A stretch of DNA of 50,148 nt, from contig NZ_LMUK01000002.1 in NCBI RefSeq assembly GCF_009766005.1, forward strand, positions 1 through 50,148, in the 5' to 3' direction. The position numbers were made by a program, and so were the translations under genes. Positions 26,330 to 34,667 of this stretch are shown here, in pieces (the first letter of the stretch is position 1; the number at the start of each line of letters is the position of its first letter). The DNA is from Bradyrhizobium sp. S69 (GTDB taxonomy: Bacteria; Pseudomonadota; Alphaproteobacteria; Rhizobiales; Xanthobacteraceae). The notes under the pieces were generated by a model. The model worked only from the letters and a program-made list of their open reading frames with translations, had not been told where the DNA came from and did no database searches.

Positions 26330-27574
26330 GTGTCCGTCCAAGCTCAAGCCGCCCAAGTTCAAGCCGCCCAAGTTCAAGCCATGCCGCTCCGGCGCTCGAA
26401 GACGGTGTTTCCCGTCCTGTGGGCCGCCAGCTTCTGCCATCTGCTCAACGACCTGATGCAGGCCATGCTGCCCGCGGTGTATCCGATCCTGCGCGGCGAC
26501 TTCGATCTGAGCTTCGCGCAGATCGGCTTTCTCACTTTGGTTTACAACGTGACGGCATCGTTGTTTCAACCCTTCATCGGCTACTACACGGATCGCCACC
26601 CGCTGCCTTATTCGCTGCCGTTCGGCATGGCGTCGTCGCTCGTCGGGCTGCTGACACTGGCCTACGCACCGAATTACGCCATGCTGCTGGTCGGCGGCAT
26701 GTTGCTGGGCCTGGGCTCATCGATCTTCCATCCGGAATCCTCGCGCATCGCGCGTCTCGCGTCTGGCGGCTCGCACGGCCTGGCGCAGGCGCTGTTTCAG
26801 GTCGGCGGCAATTTCGGTTCGGCACTCGGCCCGTTGGCGGCGGCCTATTTCGTGCTGCCACGCGGTCAGCACGGACTGGCCTGGTTCGCTCTCGCCGCCA
26901 TGGCCGGCATCATCGTCCTGACCGGCCTCGGGCGCTGGTACAGCGCCAACGGTCACGCGCGCAAGCCGTCAAGCGACGCGCCGGTGCGGCATCCGACCCT
27001 GTCGAAGGGGCAGGTGTCGAAGGCGATGGCTGTTCTCATCGCGTTGCTGTTCTCGAAGTACATCTACCTCGCGAGCTTCACCAGCTACTACACGTTCTAT
27101 CTGATGGACCGCTTCGGCATGCCGACAAAGGATGCGCAGATCTATCAGTTCCTGTTCTTCGCGGCGGTGGCGGCGGGCACCGTCGCCGGCGGTCCGATCG
27201 GAGACCGGCTCGGCCGCAAGTTCGTCATCTGGGTCTCGATCCTCGGCGTTTTGCCGTTCACGCTGATGCTGCCTTACGCGGGCCCTGCGCTGACCGCCGC
27301 GTTGAGCGTGGTGATCGGCTTCGTGATCGCCTCGGCGTTTCCCGCCATCGTCGTCTATGGGCAGGAGTTGATGCCGGGCCGCGTCGGAATGGTCGCCGGA
27401 ATCTTTTTCGGATTCATCTTCGGCGTCGGCGGCATCGGCGCGGCGATACTCGGCACGCTGGCCGACTGGACCGGCATCCAGTTCGTCTTCAAGGTCTGCT
27501 CGTTTCTCCCGGCGCTCGGCATTCTCACGGCGATGCTGCCGAACTTGAAGGAGGCCAAGGGGGAGGCGGCGTAA
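26330..27574 (+). CDS. MFS exporter, fosmidomycin-resistance (Fsr) type
   Basis: A 414-residue inner-membrane transporter with about 12 helices. FCHLLNDLMQAMLPAVYPIL near the N-terminus (quoted to 20 residues), IFHPESSRIARLASGG and PIGDRLGRKFVIW are typical of the Fsr group, which exports fosmidomycin and related compounds by proton antiport. The start is GTG at 26330, with AAAAGGA at good spacing; an ATG at 26381 is the alternative. The first 17 residues are a repetitive Gln/Ala/Val stretch made by a 15-bp DNA repeat. The frame is open far upstream, but only over the AraC gene. Regulation by the divergent AraC is likely. Confidence 0.87.
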   Translation: MSVQAQAAQVQAAQVQAMPLRRSKTVFPVLWAASFCHLLNDLMQAMLPAVYPILRGDFDLSFAQIGFLTLVYNVTASLFQPFIGYYTDRHPLPYSLPFGMASSLVGLLTLAYAPNYAMLLVGGMLLGLGSSIFHPESSRIARLASGGSHGLAQALFQVGGNFGSALGPLAAAYFVLPRGQHGLAWFALAAMAGIIVLTGLGRWYSANGHARKPSSDAPVRHPTLSKGQVSKAMAVLIALLFSKYIYLASFTSYYTFYLMDRFGMPTKDAQIYQFLFFAAVAAGTVAGGPIGDRLGRKFVIWVSILGVLPFTLMLPYAGPALTAALSVVIGFVIASAFPAIVVYGQELMPGRVGMVAGIFFGFIFGVGGIGAAILGTLADWTGIQFVFKVCSFLPALGILTAMLPNLKEAKGEAA

Positions 27575-27602
27575 TTCGCCGCTGCGATCGCCCGTGCTCC
27601 GG

Positions 27603-27812
27603 TCAGTCGTGCAGCATCATGTCGCGCAGCGTTTCGTTCGTCTCCGTCTTTACAGCTGGAGGCGCTTGCACGACGACGACCGTCCGCGCGGGGACACAGG
27701 CCGTGTCGTGATCCAAATGATCGGCCGCAGCCGCTTTCGCGATGAGGCCGACAACGACGAGCGTTGCGAGCCTGATCGCAATGACGGTGAGCAGCGTTTC
27801 CGACGTCGCCAT
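27603..27812 (-). CDS. Possible small membrane-anchored protein
   Basis: A 69-residue frame with one hydrophobic segment (about 7-27) followed by a polar tail (DHLDHDTACVPAR). It lies 95 bases after the cytochrome gene on the same strand and could be the last gene of that operon. No clear ribosome binding site precedes it, and a longer frame exists on the opposite strand, so the call is weak. If it is not real, 27575-27906 holds nothing else that I can support. Confidence 0.3.
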   Translation of the reverse strand: MATSETLLTVIAIRLATLVVVGLIAKAAAADHLDHDTACVPARTVVVVQAPPAVKTETNETLRDMMLHD

Positions 27813-27906
27813 GATGACAGACCATGCGCGACTTCAAGACACACGGCAATTCGGAAGGTACGGCAGCAGCCTTCGCGGCTGACGAAGGCAATCCGGTGAG
27901 AACGAC

Positions 27907-28377
27907 TTACTCCAGCCCGTAGTGACGATGGCAGGCCGCGCAAATGCCGTCGAGATGGTCGCTGACGTCGGCGACGGTTTTCAGGTCATGCGCCTCGGCG
28001 GCCTGATAGGCCCGGTCGGCCGCATCCGCGAGCTTTTTCACGTAAGCGTTCCACTCCGGATCGAGCGCGCGCCCCGGGATCATCAGTGCGTTGGTGGCTT
28101 CCGCCAGCGTCGCGGCGCCGCTGGTGATATTTTCCCAGTCATCGTCGGTCTTGGGCCCGAGGTCGTGCTCGCCGCTGGTGTCGATCACCGAGCCGTTGAC
28201 CTTCCAGATCAAATTCGCGGCTGGTGTCAGCACGTGGTCCATGAATGTTTTCATGTCGACATGGGCCTGGAACGGCGGCAACGCTTGCGTTGTCTCCGAC
28301 ATCGATGGCGAGGCGGCGAGGCCGCAAAAGATCAGCGCGGCAGCAAGGCTGGCGCGCGTTCGGCATCTCTTCATCAT
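27907..28377 (-). CDS. Exported cytochrome c with C-terminal CXXCH (cytochrome c-prime-like)
   Basis: A 156-residue periplasmic haem protein. The signal peptide is about 1-27 (ending SPSMSET). A single haem motif CAACH is at 146-150, six residues before the end, the placement seen in four-helix cytochrome c-prime and c556 proteins. Helical segments precede it (KKLADAADRAYQAAEA). An N-terminal Met ligand as in c556 is not obvious. The start at 28377 overlaps the stop of the DUF6644 gene by one base (TGATG), so it is translationally coupled to the membrane proteins and probably exchanges electrons with them or with a periplasmic partner. Confidence 0.82.
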   Translation of the reverse strand: MMKRCRTRASLAAALIFCGLAASPSMSETTQALPPFQAHVDMKTFMDHVLTPAANLIWKVNGSVIDTSGEHDLGPKTDDDWENITSGAATLAEATNALMIPGRALDPEWNAYVKKLADAADRAYQAAEAHDLKTVADVSDHLDGICAACHRHYGLE

Positions 28378-28883
28378 CACAGCACCTGCATGGTGAAACC
28401 GATCCAGCGCCCGCAGGCGACGACTGCGATCCAGAGCAGGATGGACAGCGCGCCGGCGATGCGCGCGCGCAGCGGCGGTGATTTTTGCTTCTCCCATTGC
28501 GGCAGATCCTTCGCGCTGATGGCGTGGAAGACGATCATGTTCAGCCCCGCCGCGCAGATCAGGACGAGCTTGGCGTCGAAGTAGCCATTCGCGAGATATT
28601 TGGTGGCGTTGGAAATGAACAGCAGGAAGCCGGAACTCACCGCAATCGCGAAGGCGCCCCAGGTCACCGGCAGCACCGCGCGCGACAGCCGGCCGACGGG
28701 CCGGTTCGTCGAGGCGAAGCCAAGGAGCCGCAGGTCCAGCACGAGGATCGACCCGATCACAAGGCAGATCGCAATGACATGGACCGATTCGATCGTCGGA
28801 AACAGTATGTCGTTCTCGCGAATGCTGTCGGCAATCCCGCTGTCCTCGAAGAAGGCGATCAGGTCCTGGAGGTATGACATCAT
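28377..28883 (-). CDS. DUF6644 family membrane protein (second copy)
   Basis: A 168-residue inner-membrane protein with about four helices. It is paralogous to the next gene upstream: both share an H-containing first helix (IESVHVIAI here, His35), a VLDLRLLG segment after it, and a C-terminal GRWIGFT. Conserved His in membrane helices suggests haem or copper binding, but this is not shown. The start at 28883 overlaps the previous stop by four bases (ATGA), so the order of translation is fixed. Function of the family is not established. Confidence 0.78.
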   Translation of the reverse strand: MMSYLQDLIAFFEDSGIADSIRENDILFPTIESVHVIAICLVIGSILVLDLRLLGFASTNRPVGRLSRAVLPVTWGAFAIAVSSGFLLFISNATKYLANGYFDAKLVLICAAGLNMIVFHAISAKDLPQWEKQKSPPLRARIAGALSILLWIAVVACGRWIGFTMQVL

Positions 28884-29377
28884 CCGGCCTGCGTGTAAGC
28901 GATCCAGCGTCCGGCGAACAGGATGCCGCACCAGACCAGGATCGACAGCGTTGCCAGCGCGCGGCCCGCCATCTGCCGGCTGCGATCCTCAAACACGCCA
29001 GGGGAGGCCAGCGCCATCCGTTGCAACGTCGCCGTCAGCACGATGGCGACCAGCAGCAGCGCCATCTTGAGATAAAAGGTGGTGTTGACCAGCGAGCGTC
29101 TCGGCTCGCCGATGATCAACAGGCTGCCGGTCACCAGCAGGACGAGCAGGACCGGCCAGATCGGAGGCAGAAAGCGCCGCGCGACCTCGCGCAGCGGTTC
29201 GTCGCGCTCGAACACCCGAAAGATCCGCAAATCGACCAGCACCGCGGAAGAGAAGACAATCGCCACGCAGAGAATGTGGATCGTCTGGATCGTCGGGATG
29301 ATCCAGGTGACGGTCTGGATGGTGTGGCTGAGCGACGTCGCCGCCAGCCATTTGGAAAACCCGGTCAGCGTCAGCAT
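28880..29377 (-). CDS. DUF6644 family membrane protein (first copy)
   Basis: A 165-residue inner-membrane protein with about four helices (approximately 20-45, 72-92, 100-118, 140-160). The first helix carries His34 in PTIQTIHILC, followed by VLVDLRIF. The C-terminus has GRWIAYT. These features are shared with the following gene, so the two could form a heterodimer. It lies six bases after the DUF6152 gene in a tight operon of five. The role is unknown; a CopD-like or cytochrome-like role is an inference from the conserved His and the neighbours. Confidence 0.78.
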   Translation of the reverse strand: MLTLTGFSKWLAATSLSHTIQTVTWIIPTIQTIHILCVAIVFSSAVLVDLRIFRVFERDEPLREVARRFLPPIWPVLLVLLVTGSLLIIGEPRRSLVNTTFYLKMALLLVAIVLTATLQRMALASPGVFEDRSRQMAGRALATLSILVWCGILFAGRWIAYTQAG

Positions 29378-29383
29378 GCGATC

Positions 29384-29776
29384 CTACTGCTCGTCCGGCG
29401 TCAGGCTGTAGGTCAGTTCCTTGCCGTCCTGCAGAACCGCCTTGCGCAGGAAGCCGCCGGGTTTGCCGTCGCGTAGCGGCAGATAGTCGAAGGTGGCGTG
29501 ATCGCCGGGCTGCAGCGAGCGCTTGGTCCAGCCGGATCGCGTCAGCACGCCGGGGCTCGACACTTCGAATACCCAGGTGCCGGCCTGTGCTCCTTCCTTG
29601 ACGTCAGTCTCGACCACGAAGGAGATGTGCGGGTTGGTCCAGTTGACCTGTTTGACGGTGCCCTGGACGGTCTGCGGGTGGTCGCTGTCATAGGCGGCGT
29701 TGGAATGGTGCGCGGCTGCGATGCCTGCAAAGCCCAGCGTGAGGCAAGCGGCAAGAAACATGGCCTTCGGCGACAT
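29384..29776 (-). CDS. DUF6152 family exported protein
   Basis: A 130-residue exported protein. The signal peptide is about 1-22. Cleavage after Ala20-Ala21-Ala22 would leave His23-His24-Ser as the mature N-terminus. WTNPHISFVV, a conserved core, and GWTKRSLQPGD are typical of DUF6152, where the His-His start and NPH are conserved. The mature protein would be a small beta barrel. A free N-terminal His plus internal His residues could form a copper site of the histidine-brace kind; that is inference. It is 12 bases after the 258-residue exported protein gene and six bases before DUF6644. Confidence 0.85.
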   Translation of the reverse strand: MSPKAMFLAACLTLGFAGIAAAHHSNAAYDSDHPQTVQGTVKQVNWTNPHISFVVETDVKEGAQAGTWVFEVSSPGVLTRSGWTKRSLQPGDHATFDYLPLRDGKPGGFLRKAVLQDGKELTYSLTPDEQ

Positions 29777-29788
29777 CTCGATCTTTCC

Positions 29789-30565
29789 TTATTTGGTGTG
29801 AACCGTTCCGAACGCGCCTTGCGCGTTGGGGACGAAGATGTCGTTGCCGTTGGCGTCCTTGCCCGGCACCAGATCTTCCTGCGCGCACTCGCCCTCGGTC
29901 ACTTCATAATGGCGGTCGGGGTAGCGGCGGAAAATTCGCGTCGTCTTCCAGGTCGCGGTGAGAACGTTCGGCGCCGTGACCTCTAGATCGTCGTGCATGA
30001 CGTTGGATTCGGCGAGATGAATGTGCTCGACGACGTGCATGTCGCCATTATTGGGAATTCCTACAGCTTCGCTGATCGCGATATAGGCCTGCGGCACGAT
30101 CGAGACGGTGTCGATCAGCAGCGTGTCGCCATCCCAATGGCCAATTGAATAGCCGTGCAGCGACAGATCGGGATCTTCCGGGGGCTTGCGGCCATCCATG
30201 TAGATACGCCGCATCCGGTTGCCGTCGACCTCGCCAAGCATGGTGATCCGGCCAGGCGTGACCAAAAGCTCGAATGCGTTGTGCGTCATCAGCATCCAAC
30301 TTGGCATGCCGTGCGGCAGGCAATGGCTCAGGACCAGGAACGGCCGTCCTGCCTTTTCCTCGGCGACAAGGTGCTGAACCTGCTGCAGGATGTCAGGCTT
30401 CCAGGGCGGCATGTTCGAAGCCTCCTGGCGCTTTTGATCCTTGATGTCCGGGAGCCAGAGGCCGCTGAGATCAGGCTCGGCGTGCGCGCTTGGCGGAGCC
30501 GCGATCTGCTGAAGGAAAAAAACGCCGACGATCGCAAACGTTTTGACGAACTGCTTGACTATCAT
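29789..30565 (-). CDS. Exported protein of the DLSGLW type, unknown function
   Basis: A 258-residue periplasmic protein with a signal peptide (about 1-29, ending SAHAEP). The mature start is DLSGLWLPDIKD. Later segments SHCLPHGMPSW, MRRIYMDGRKPPEDPD, and GHWDGDTLLIDTVS match a widespread uncharacterised family that often lies beside DUF6152 genes. It has several His and one Cys in the middle part. The start at 30565 was chosen because GGAAGG precedes it; the frame is open nine codons further upstream. It is the first gene of the five-gene operon and lies opposite the flavoprotein-esterase fusion. Confidence 0.75.
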   Translation of the reverse strand: MIVKQFVKTFAIVGVFFLQQIAAPPSAHAEPDLSGLWLPDIKDQKRQEASNMPPWKPDILQQVQHLVAEEKAGRPFLVLSHCLPHGMPSWMLMTHNAFELLVTPGRITMLGEVDGNRMRRIYMDGRKPPEDPDLSLHGYSIGHWDGDTLLIDTVSIVPQAYIAISEAVGIPNNGDMHVVEHIHLAESNVMHDDLEVTAPNVLTATWKTTRIFRRYPDRHYEVTEGECAQEDLVPGKDANGNDIFVPNAQGAFGTVHTK

Positions 30566-31029
30566 GCGACCTTCCAACCGATGCAGAGGCACGATAGTTC
30601 GCGCGAGGACGAAAGGAAAGCTAGTCCGTTGTGCAACCGCTTCAAAATTGCGGGAGGTTGTGACGATTGCGATATGATTCTTGAGTCTGCCGCGCGAGGG
30701 ACTCCCAACAAATCATAAGCGAAGAGAACGTGATGCTTATTTCATCGCGAATTGGCGAAATTTTTATCGGTCGTGACCGTTCTGCGGAACGAATGCGCCT
30801 CCCACGCGTGTAAACTTCAAGCTTCCGTAAAGGCGCGGCAGCGTTCTTTGGGATTTTCGCGTTCGCAAAGCATGCCGGAGTTATCCAGAAACATTTGCGG
30901 CTGCGCGCCTTTCGGCTTCGCAACGATGCAAATGCGTCAAAACGCAGGCGTCGCGCGTGCAGTGCATGAATGACAAACGGCAGAGGCGGCGATAGCCTCC
31001 TGGACAATAAAACAAATGGGAGGAATGGC
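30566..31029. promoter_or_regulatory. Divergent promoter region
   Basis: The 464-base gap separates the five-gene redox operon from the flavoprotein-esterase gene and must contain both promoters. An imperfect inverted repeat around 30739-30763 (ATTTC..CGC with GCG.AAAT) and a small hairpin at 30983-30999 are visible. No regulator gene is adjacent. Nothing coding was found. Confidence 0.4.
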
Positions 31030-33705
31030 ATGCCAGACGCAATGGTTGCGGATTCTGCTTCTATGGCCGCGCGCGGCGGTGCGGCGCACGAGGTCGACGT
31101 CGCGGTGGTGGGCGCCGGTTTCGCCGGTCTCTACCTGCTGCATCGGCTGCGCAAGGCCGGCTTCACCGCACAAGTGATCGAGGAGGCCGGCGACGTCGGC
31201 GGCACCTGGTACTGGAACCGATATCCCGGCGCACGCTGCGACATCCAGACCATCGACTACAGCTACACGTTCGATCCGGAACTCGATCGCGCCTGGAAAT
31301 GGTCGGAGAAGTACGCAACCCAGCCGGAAATCCTGCGCTATCTTGGTTTCGTCGCCGACCGCTACGATCTGCGGCGCGACATCCGCTTCGGCACCAAGGT
31401 GACAAACGCGACATGGGACGCCGCCGCCGAGCGCTGGCGGCTCACCACCGACACCGGCGCGGCGATATCCTGCCGCACTTACATCATGGCCACCGGCTGT
31501 CTCTCCACGCCCAAGCCGCCGGAAATCGAGGGCGTCAAGGACTTCAAGGGCGATATCTATTTCACCGGCCGCTGGCCGCACCACGAGGTCAAGCTCGCCG
31601 GCAAGCGCGTCGCGGTGATCGGCACCGGATCGTCCGGGATCCAGGCGATCCCGTTGATCGCCGAGCAGGCGGCGCATCTGACCGTGTTCCAGCGCACCGC
31701 GAGTTTTGCGCTTCCCGCCCACAACGGCCCTGCCTCGGCGGATCGCACGGCGTTGGTGGAAAGCGACCGCGCCGGCTACCGTGAGCAGGCCCGCTGGTCG
31801 TTGGCGGGCGTACCGTTGCCGCCGGCAACGGCGGTGAGCTGGCAGTTGAGCGATGCCGAGCGCCGCGAACGCTTCGAGCAGGCGTGGGCCGCCGGCGATC
31901 TCGTCCACATGATGACCCAGCTGTGGGCCGACCAGGGCGTCGATGTCGACGGCAACGCGCTGGTCGCCGAACTGGTCCGCGAGAAAATCCGCAGCATCGT
32001 CAAGGATCCCTCGACCGCGGCGGCGCTGAGCCCGAACGATCATCCGTTCGGCTCGAAGCGTCCCTGCCTCGATACCAATTATTACGCGACCTATAACCGT
32101 CCCAACGTCACGCAGGTGAACCTGCGGCAGGAACCGATCACATCGATCACGGCCACCGGCATCAACACCGGCAAGCGCAGCGTCGACGTCGATGTCATCG
32201 TGTTCGCCACCGGCTTCGACGCCATGACCGGCGCGATCATGGCCGTGCATCCGATCACCGGCCGCGACGGACAATCGCTGTCCGACGTCTGGGCCAAGGG
32301 TCCGCAAAGCTATCTCGGGCTCACCGTGGCCGGCTTTCCCAACCTGTTCATGATCACCGGCCCGGGCAGCCCGTCGGTGCTGTCGAACATGGCGGTATCG
32401 ATCGAACAGCACGTCGATTGGGTGGTCGACCGTCTCCAGGCGATGCGCGAGGCCGGGTTCTCCACGATCGAGCCGACCGCGACGGCGCAGGCCGCGTGGG
32501 CACAACACATGGCCGACTGTTCGACGATCACGCTGCATCGACTGGCCAATACCTGGTACACCGGCGCCAACGTTCCCGGCAAGGCACAAGGCGTAATGCC
32601 CTATACCGGCGGCGTCGGTCCGTACCGCAGCATCTGCAACGAGATCGTCGGCCGCGGCATGCTCGGTTTCCGGCTCACCGGCGCCAATGGCGCGCAGCAA
32701 TGCAACGATGGCGAGATCGTTCGCCTGCAACCGGATGTGCGGCTGGTGCTGAACATGCTGGCGGAGATGAAGTTGCCGCCGATCGAAACGATGGGCGCCC
32801 AAGGTGCGCGGGACTTTGTGGCTCAATTCAATGCCGGGCGCCCCGCCGGGCGGCCGGTCGGCGAAGTTGTCGATGGGTCACTGCCGGGCGCCGACGGCCC
32901 GTTGCCTTATCGGCTGTACCGGCCGGCGACGCCGGGGCCGCATCCGGTCGTGGTCTATTTCCACGGCGGCGGTTGGGTGCTCGGTGACGAGCAGTCCGAC
33001 GATCCGTTCTGCCGCGACATGTGCCGGCGCACCGGCATGATCTTCGTCAGCGTCGGTTACCGGCATGGGCCCGAACACCCGTTCCCGGCGGCGGCAGAGG
33101 ATGGCTACGCGGCGGCGAAATGGATCGCCGAGCACACCGCCGATCTCGGCGGCAGACCGGAACCCGTGATGGTCGCGGGCTGGAGCGCCGGCGGCAATAT
33201 CGCCGCCGTCACCTGCCAGTTGGCGCGCGACCGCGGTGGCCCGAAGATTTCAGGCCAGTTGTTGGTCTGCCCGGTCACCGACTGCGATTTCGAGCGCGCC
33301 TCCTACCGCGACAACGCCGAAGGCTACTTCCTGACGAAGTCGCTGATGACGTGGTTCTGGGACATGTACTGTCCGCCTGGCGACCGCACCGATCCACGCG
33401 CCTCGCCGTTGCGCGGCAAACTCTCCGGGCTGCCTCCGGCGTTCGTGGTGACCTGCGAGTTCGATCCGCTGCGCGACGAGGGCATCGCTTACGCGCAGGC
33501 GCTCACGGCCGCCGGTGTGCCGGTCGAGCACTTTAACGCGCGCGGCCAGATGCACTCGTCCTACACCATGGTCGATGTGGTGATCACCGGTGTCGGCGGG
33601 CGCGTGCGGATGGCGGAAGCCTTGCGCCGGTTCGCCGGGCCTGAGCCGGAGAGCCGGCGGGGCGAGGAGGGGGCCCGGCCGAGATCGGACGGCATCGCCG
33701 CTTAG
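31030..33705 (+). CDS. Flavoprotein monooxygenase (BVMO-like) fused to HSL-type esterase
   Basis: An 891-residue two-enzyme fusion. The N-terminal half (about 20-545) is a class B flavoprotein: FAD motif GAGFAG (28-33), [11 protein letters not shown] (57-67), NADPH motif GTGSSG (198-203) and ATGFDAMTG. The BVMO fingerprint is altered: F172-x-G174-xxx-F178-xxx-W182, with Phe where His is expected. The C-terminal half (about 610-870) is an HSL-family esterase with HGGGW (645-649), Ser719 in GWSAGG, Asp812 and His842. Such a fusion would turn a ketone into an ester and cleave it. The start ATG at 31030 follows GGGAGGA. It is divergent from the redox operon and followed by an aldo/keto reductase. 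The substrate is unknown. Confidence 0.88.
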   Translation: MPDAMVADSASMAARGGAAHEVDVAVVGAGFAGLYLLHRLRKAGFTAQVIEEAGDVGGTWYWNRYPGARCDIQTIDYSYTFDPELDRAWKWSEKYATQPEILRYLGFVADRYDLRRDIRFGTKVTNATWDAAAERWRLTTDTGAAISCRTYIMATGCLSTPKPPEIEGVKDFKGDIYFTGRWPHHEVKLAGKRVAVIGTGSSGIQAIPLIAEQAAHLTVFQRTASFALPAHNGPASADRTALVESDRAGYREQARWSLAGVPLPPATAVSWQLSDAERRERFEQAWAAGDLVHMMTQLWADQGVDVDGNALVAELVREKIRSIVKDPSTAAALSPNDHPFGSKRPCLDTNYYATYNRPNVTQVNLRQEPITSITATGINTGKRSVDVDVIVFATGFDAMTGAIMAVHPITGRDGQSLSDVWAKGPQSYLGLTVAGFPNLFMITGPGSPSVLSNMAVSIEQHVDWVVDRLQAMREAGFSTIEPTATAQAAWAQHMADCSTITLHRLANTWYTGANVPGKAQGVMPYTGGVGPYRSICNEIVGRGMLGFRLTGANGAQQCNDGEIVRLQPDVRLVLNMLAEMKLPPIETMGAQGARDFVAQFNAGRPAGRPVGEVVDGSLPGADGPLPYRLYRPATPGPHPVVVYFHGGGWVLGDEQSDDPFCRDMCRRTGMIFVSVGYRHGPEHPFPAAAEDGYAAAKWIAEHTADLGGRPEPVMVAGWSAGGNIAAVTCQLARDRGGPKISGQLLVCPVTDCDFERASYRDNAEGYFLTKSLMTWFWDMYCPPGDRTDPRASPLRGKLSGLPPAFVVTCEFDPLRDEGIAYAQALTAAGVPVEHFNARGQMHSSYTMVDVVITGVGGRVRMAEALRRFAGPEPESRRGEEGARPRSDGIAA

Positions 33706-33799
33706 AGTTCTGGCGCGACCGAACGGACTATGCGGGCTGTTGCGCTGTCCACTGAACCCACGCGGGGTTGAGTTGGCAGCGCCGGCCCGGAAGCGCATA

Positions 33800-34627
33800 A
33801 TGGGCGGCATGAACGTGATCGAAGCCAATGGTGCCAAAATCCCGGCCATCGGGCTCGGCACCTGGGAACTGCGTGGCCGAACCTGCGCGCGTCTGGTCGA
33901 GCAGGCCCTGCGGCTCGGCTATCGCCACATCGACACCGCGCAAGTCTATGAGAACGAACGCGAGGTCGGCGAGGGCCTGCGCGCCTCCGGGATCAAGCGC
34001 GACGAAGTGTTCGTGACGACCAAGGTGTGGACCACGCATTTCGCGCCGAATGACCTCGAACGCTCCACCCGAGAGAGCCTGAGCAAGCTGCATCTTGCCG
34101 CGGTCGATCTGTTGCTGCTGCATTGGCCCAATCCACGGGTGCCGCTACAGGAGACTTTGGGCGCGCTGGCGCATGTCAAGCAAGTCGGTCTGGCCCGGCA
34201 CATCGGCGTTTCGAATTTTACCGTGGCGCTGATCGAGGAGGCGGTGGCGGCCTGTCCGGAGCCTTTGGTGTGCGATCAGGTCGAATTCCATCCGTATCTC
34301 GACCAGACCAAGGTCAGGGAGGCCTGCGCGCGGAACGGTATGGCGGTGGTGGCCTATAGTCCGGTGGCCAAGGGCCGGATCAAGAACGATGAGACTTTGG
34401 CCCGGATCGGGCAGGCTTACGGCAAGACCGCCGCGCAGGTGTGCCTGCGCTGGCTGGTGCAACAGAACGTGGCTGCGATCCCACGGACCTCGCGGATCGA
34501 GCGGCTGTCGGAAAATATCGACATTTTCGACTTTGCGCTGTCGGATCAGGAGATGGCCGAGCTTTCCGCGATGGGGAGCGCCGAGGGGCGGCTGACCAAT
34601 TTCGGTTTCGCACCGAAATGGGATTGA
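33800..34627 (+). CDS. Aldo/keto reductase (2,5-diketogluconate reductase type)
   Basis: A 275-residue NADPH-dependent reductase. The catalytic tetrad is Asp45 (HIDTAQVY), Tyr50, Lys75 (TTKVW) and His108 (LLLHWPNP). GVSNFTVALIEEA and QVEFHPYLDQ are typical of the DkgA/DkgB branch, which reduces small ketones and aldehydes such as methylglyoxal or diketogluconate. The start ATG at 33800 follows GGAAG at six bases; ATG at 33809 is the alternative. It lies 94 bases after the flavoprotein-esterase gene on the same strand and may process its alcohol or ketone product. That link is inferred from position. Confidence 0.87.
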   Translation: MGGMNVIEANGAKIPAIGLGTWELRGRTCARLVEQALRLGYRHIDTAQVYENEREVGEGLRASGIKRDEVFVTTKVWTTHFAPNDLERSTRESLSKLHLAAVDLLLLHWPNPRVPLQETLGALAHVKQVGLARHIGVSNFTVALIEEAVAACPEPLVCDQVEFHPYLDQTKVREACARNGMAVVAYSPVAKGRIKNDETLARIGQAYGKTAAQVCLRWLVQQNVAAIPRTSRIERLSENIDIFDFALSDQEMAELSAMGSAEGRLTNFGFAPKWD

Positions 34628-34667
34628 GATATGGTGCCGGCGGGCAGGGGCGGCATCAAAACGTCGA

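Noticed and set aside
30937..32826. A 629-codon minus-strand open frame
   Set aside because: It is antisense to the flavoprotein-esterase gene, with no motif or ribosome binding site.
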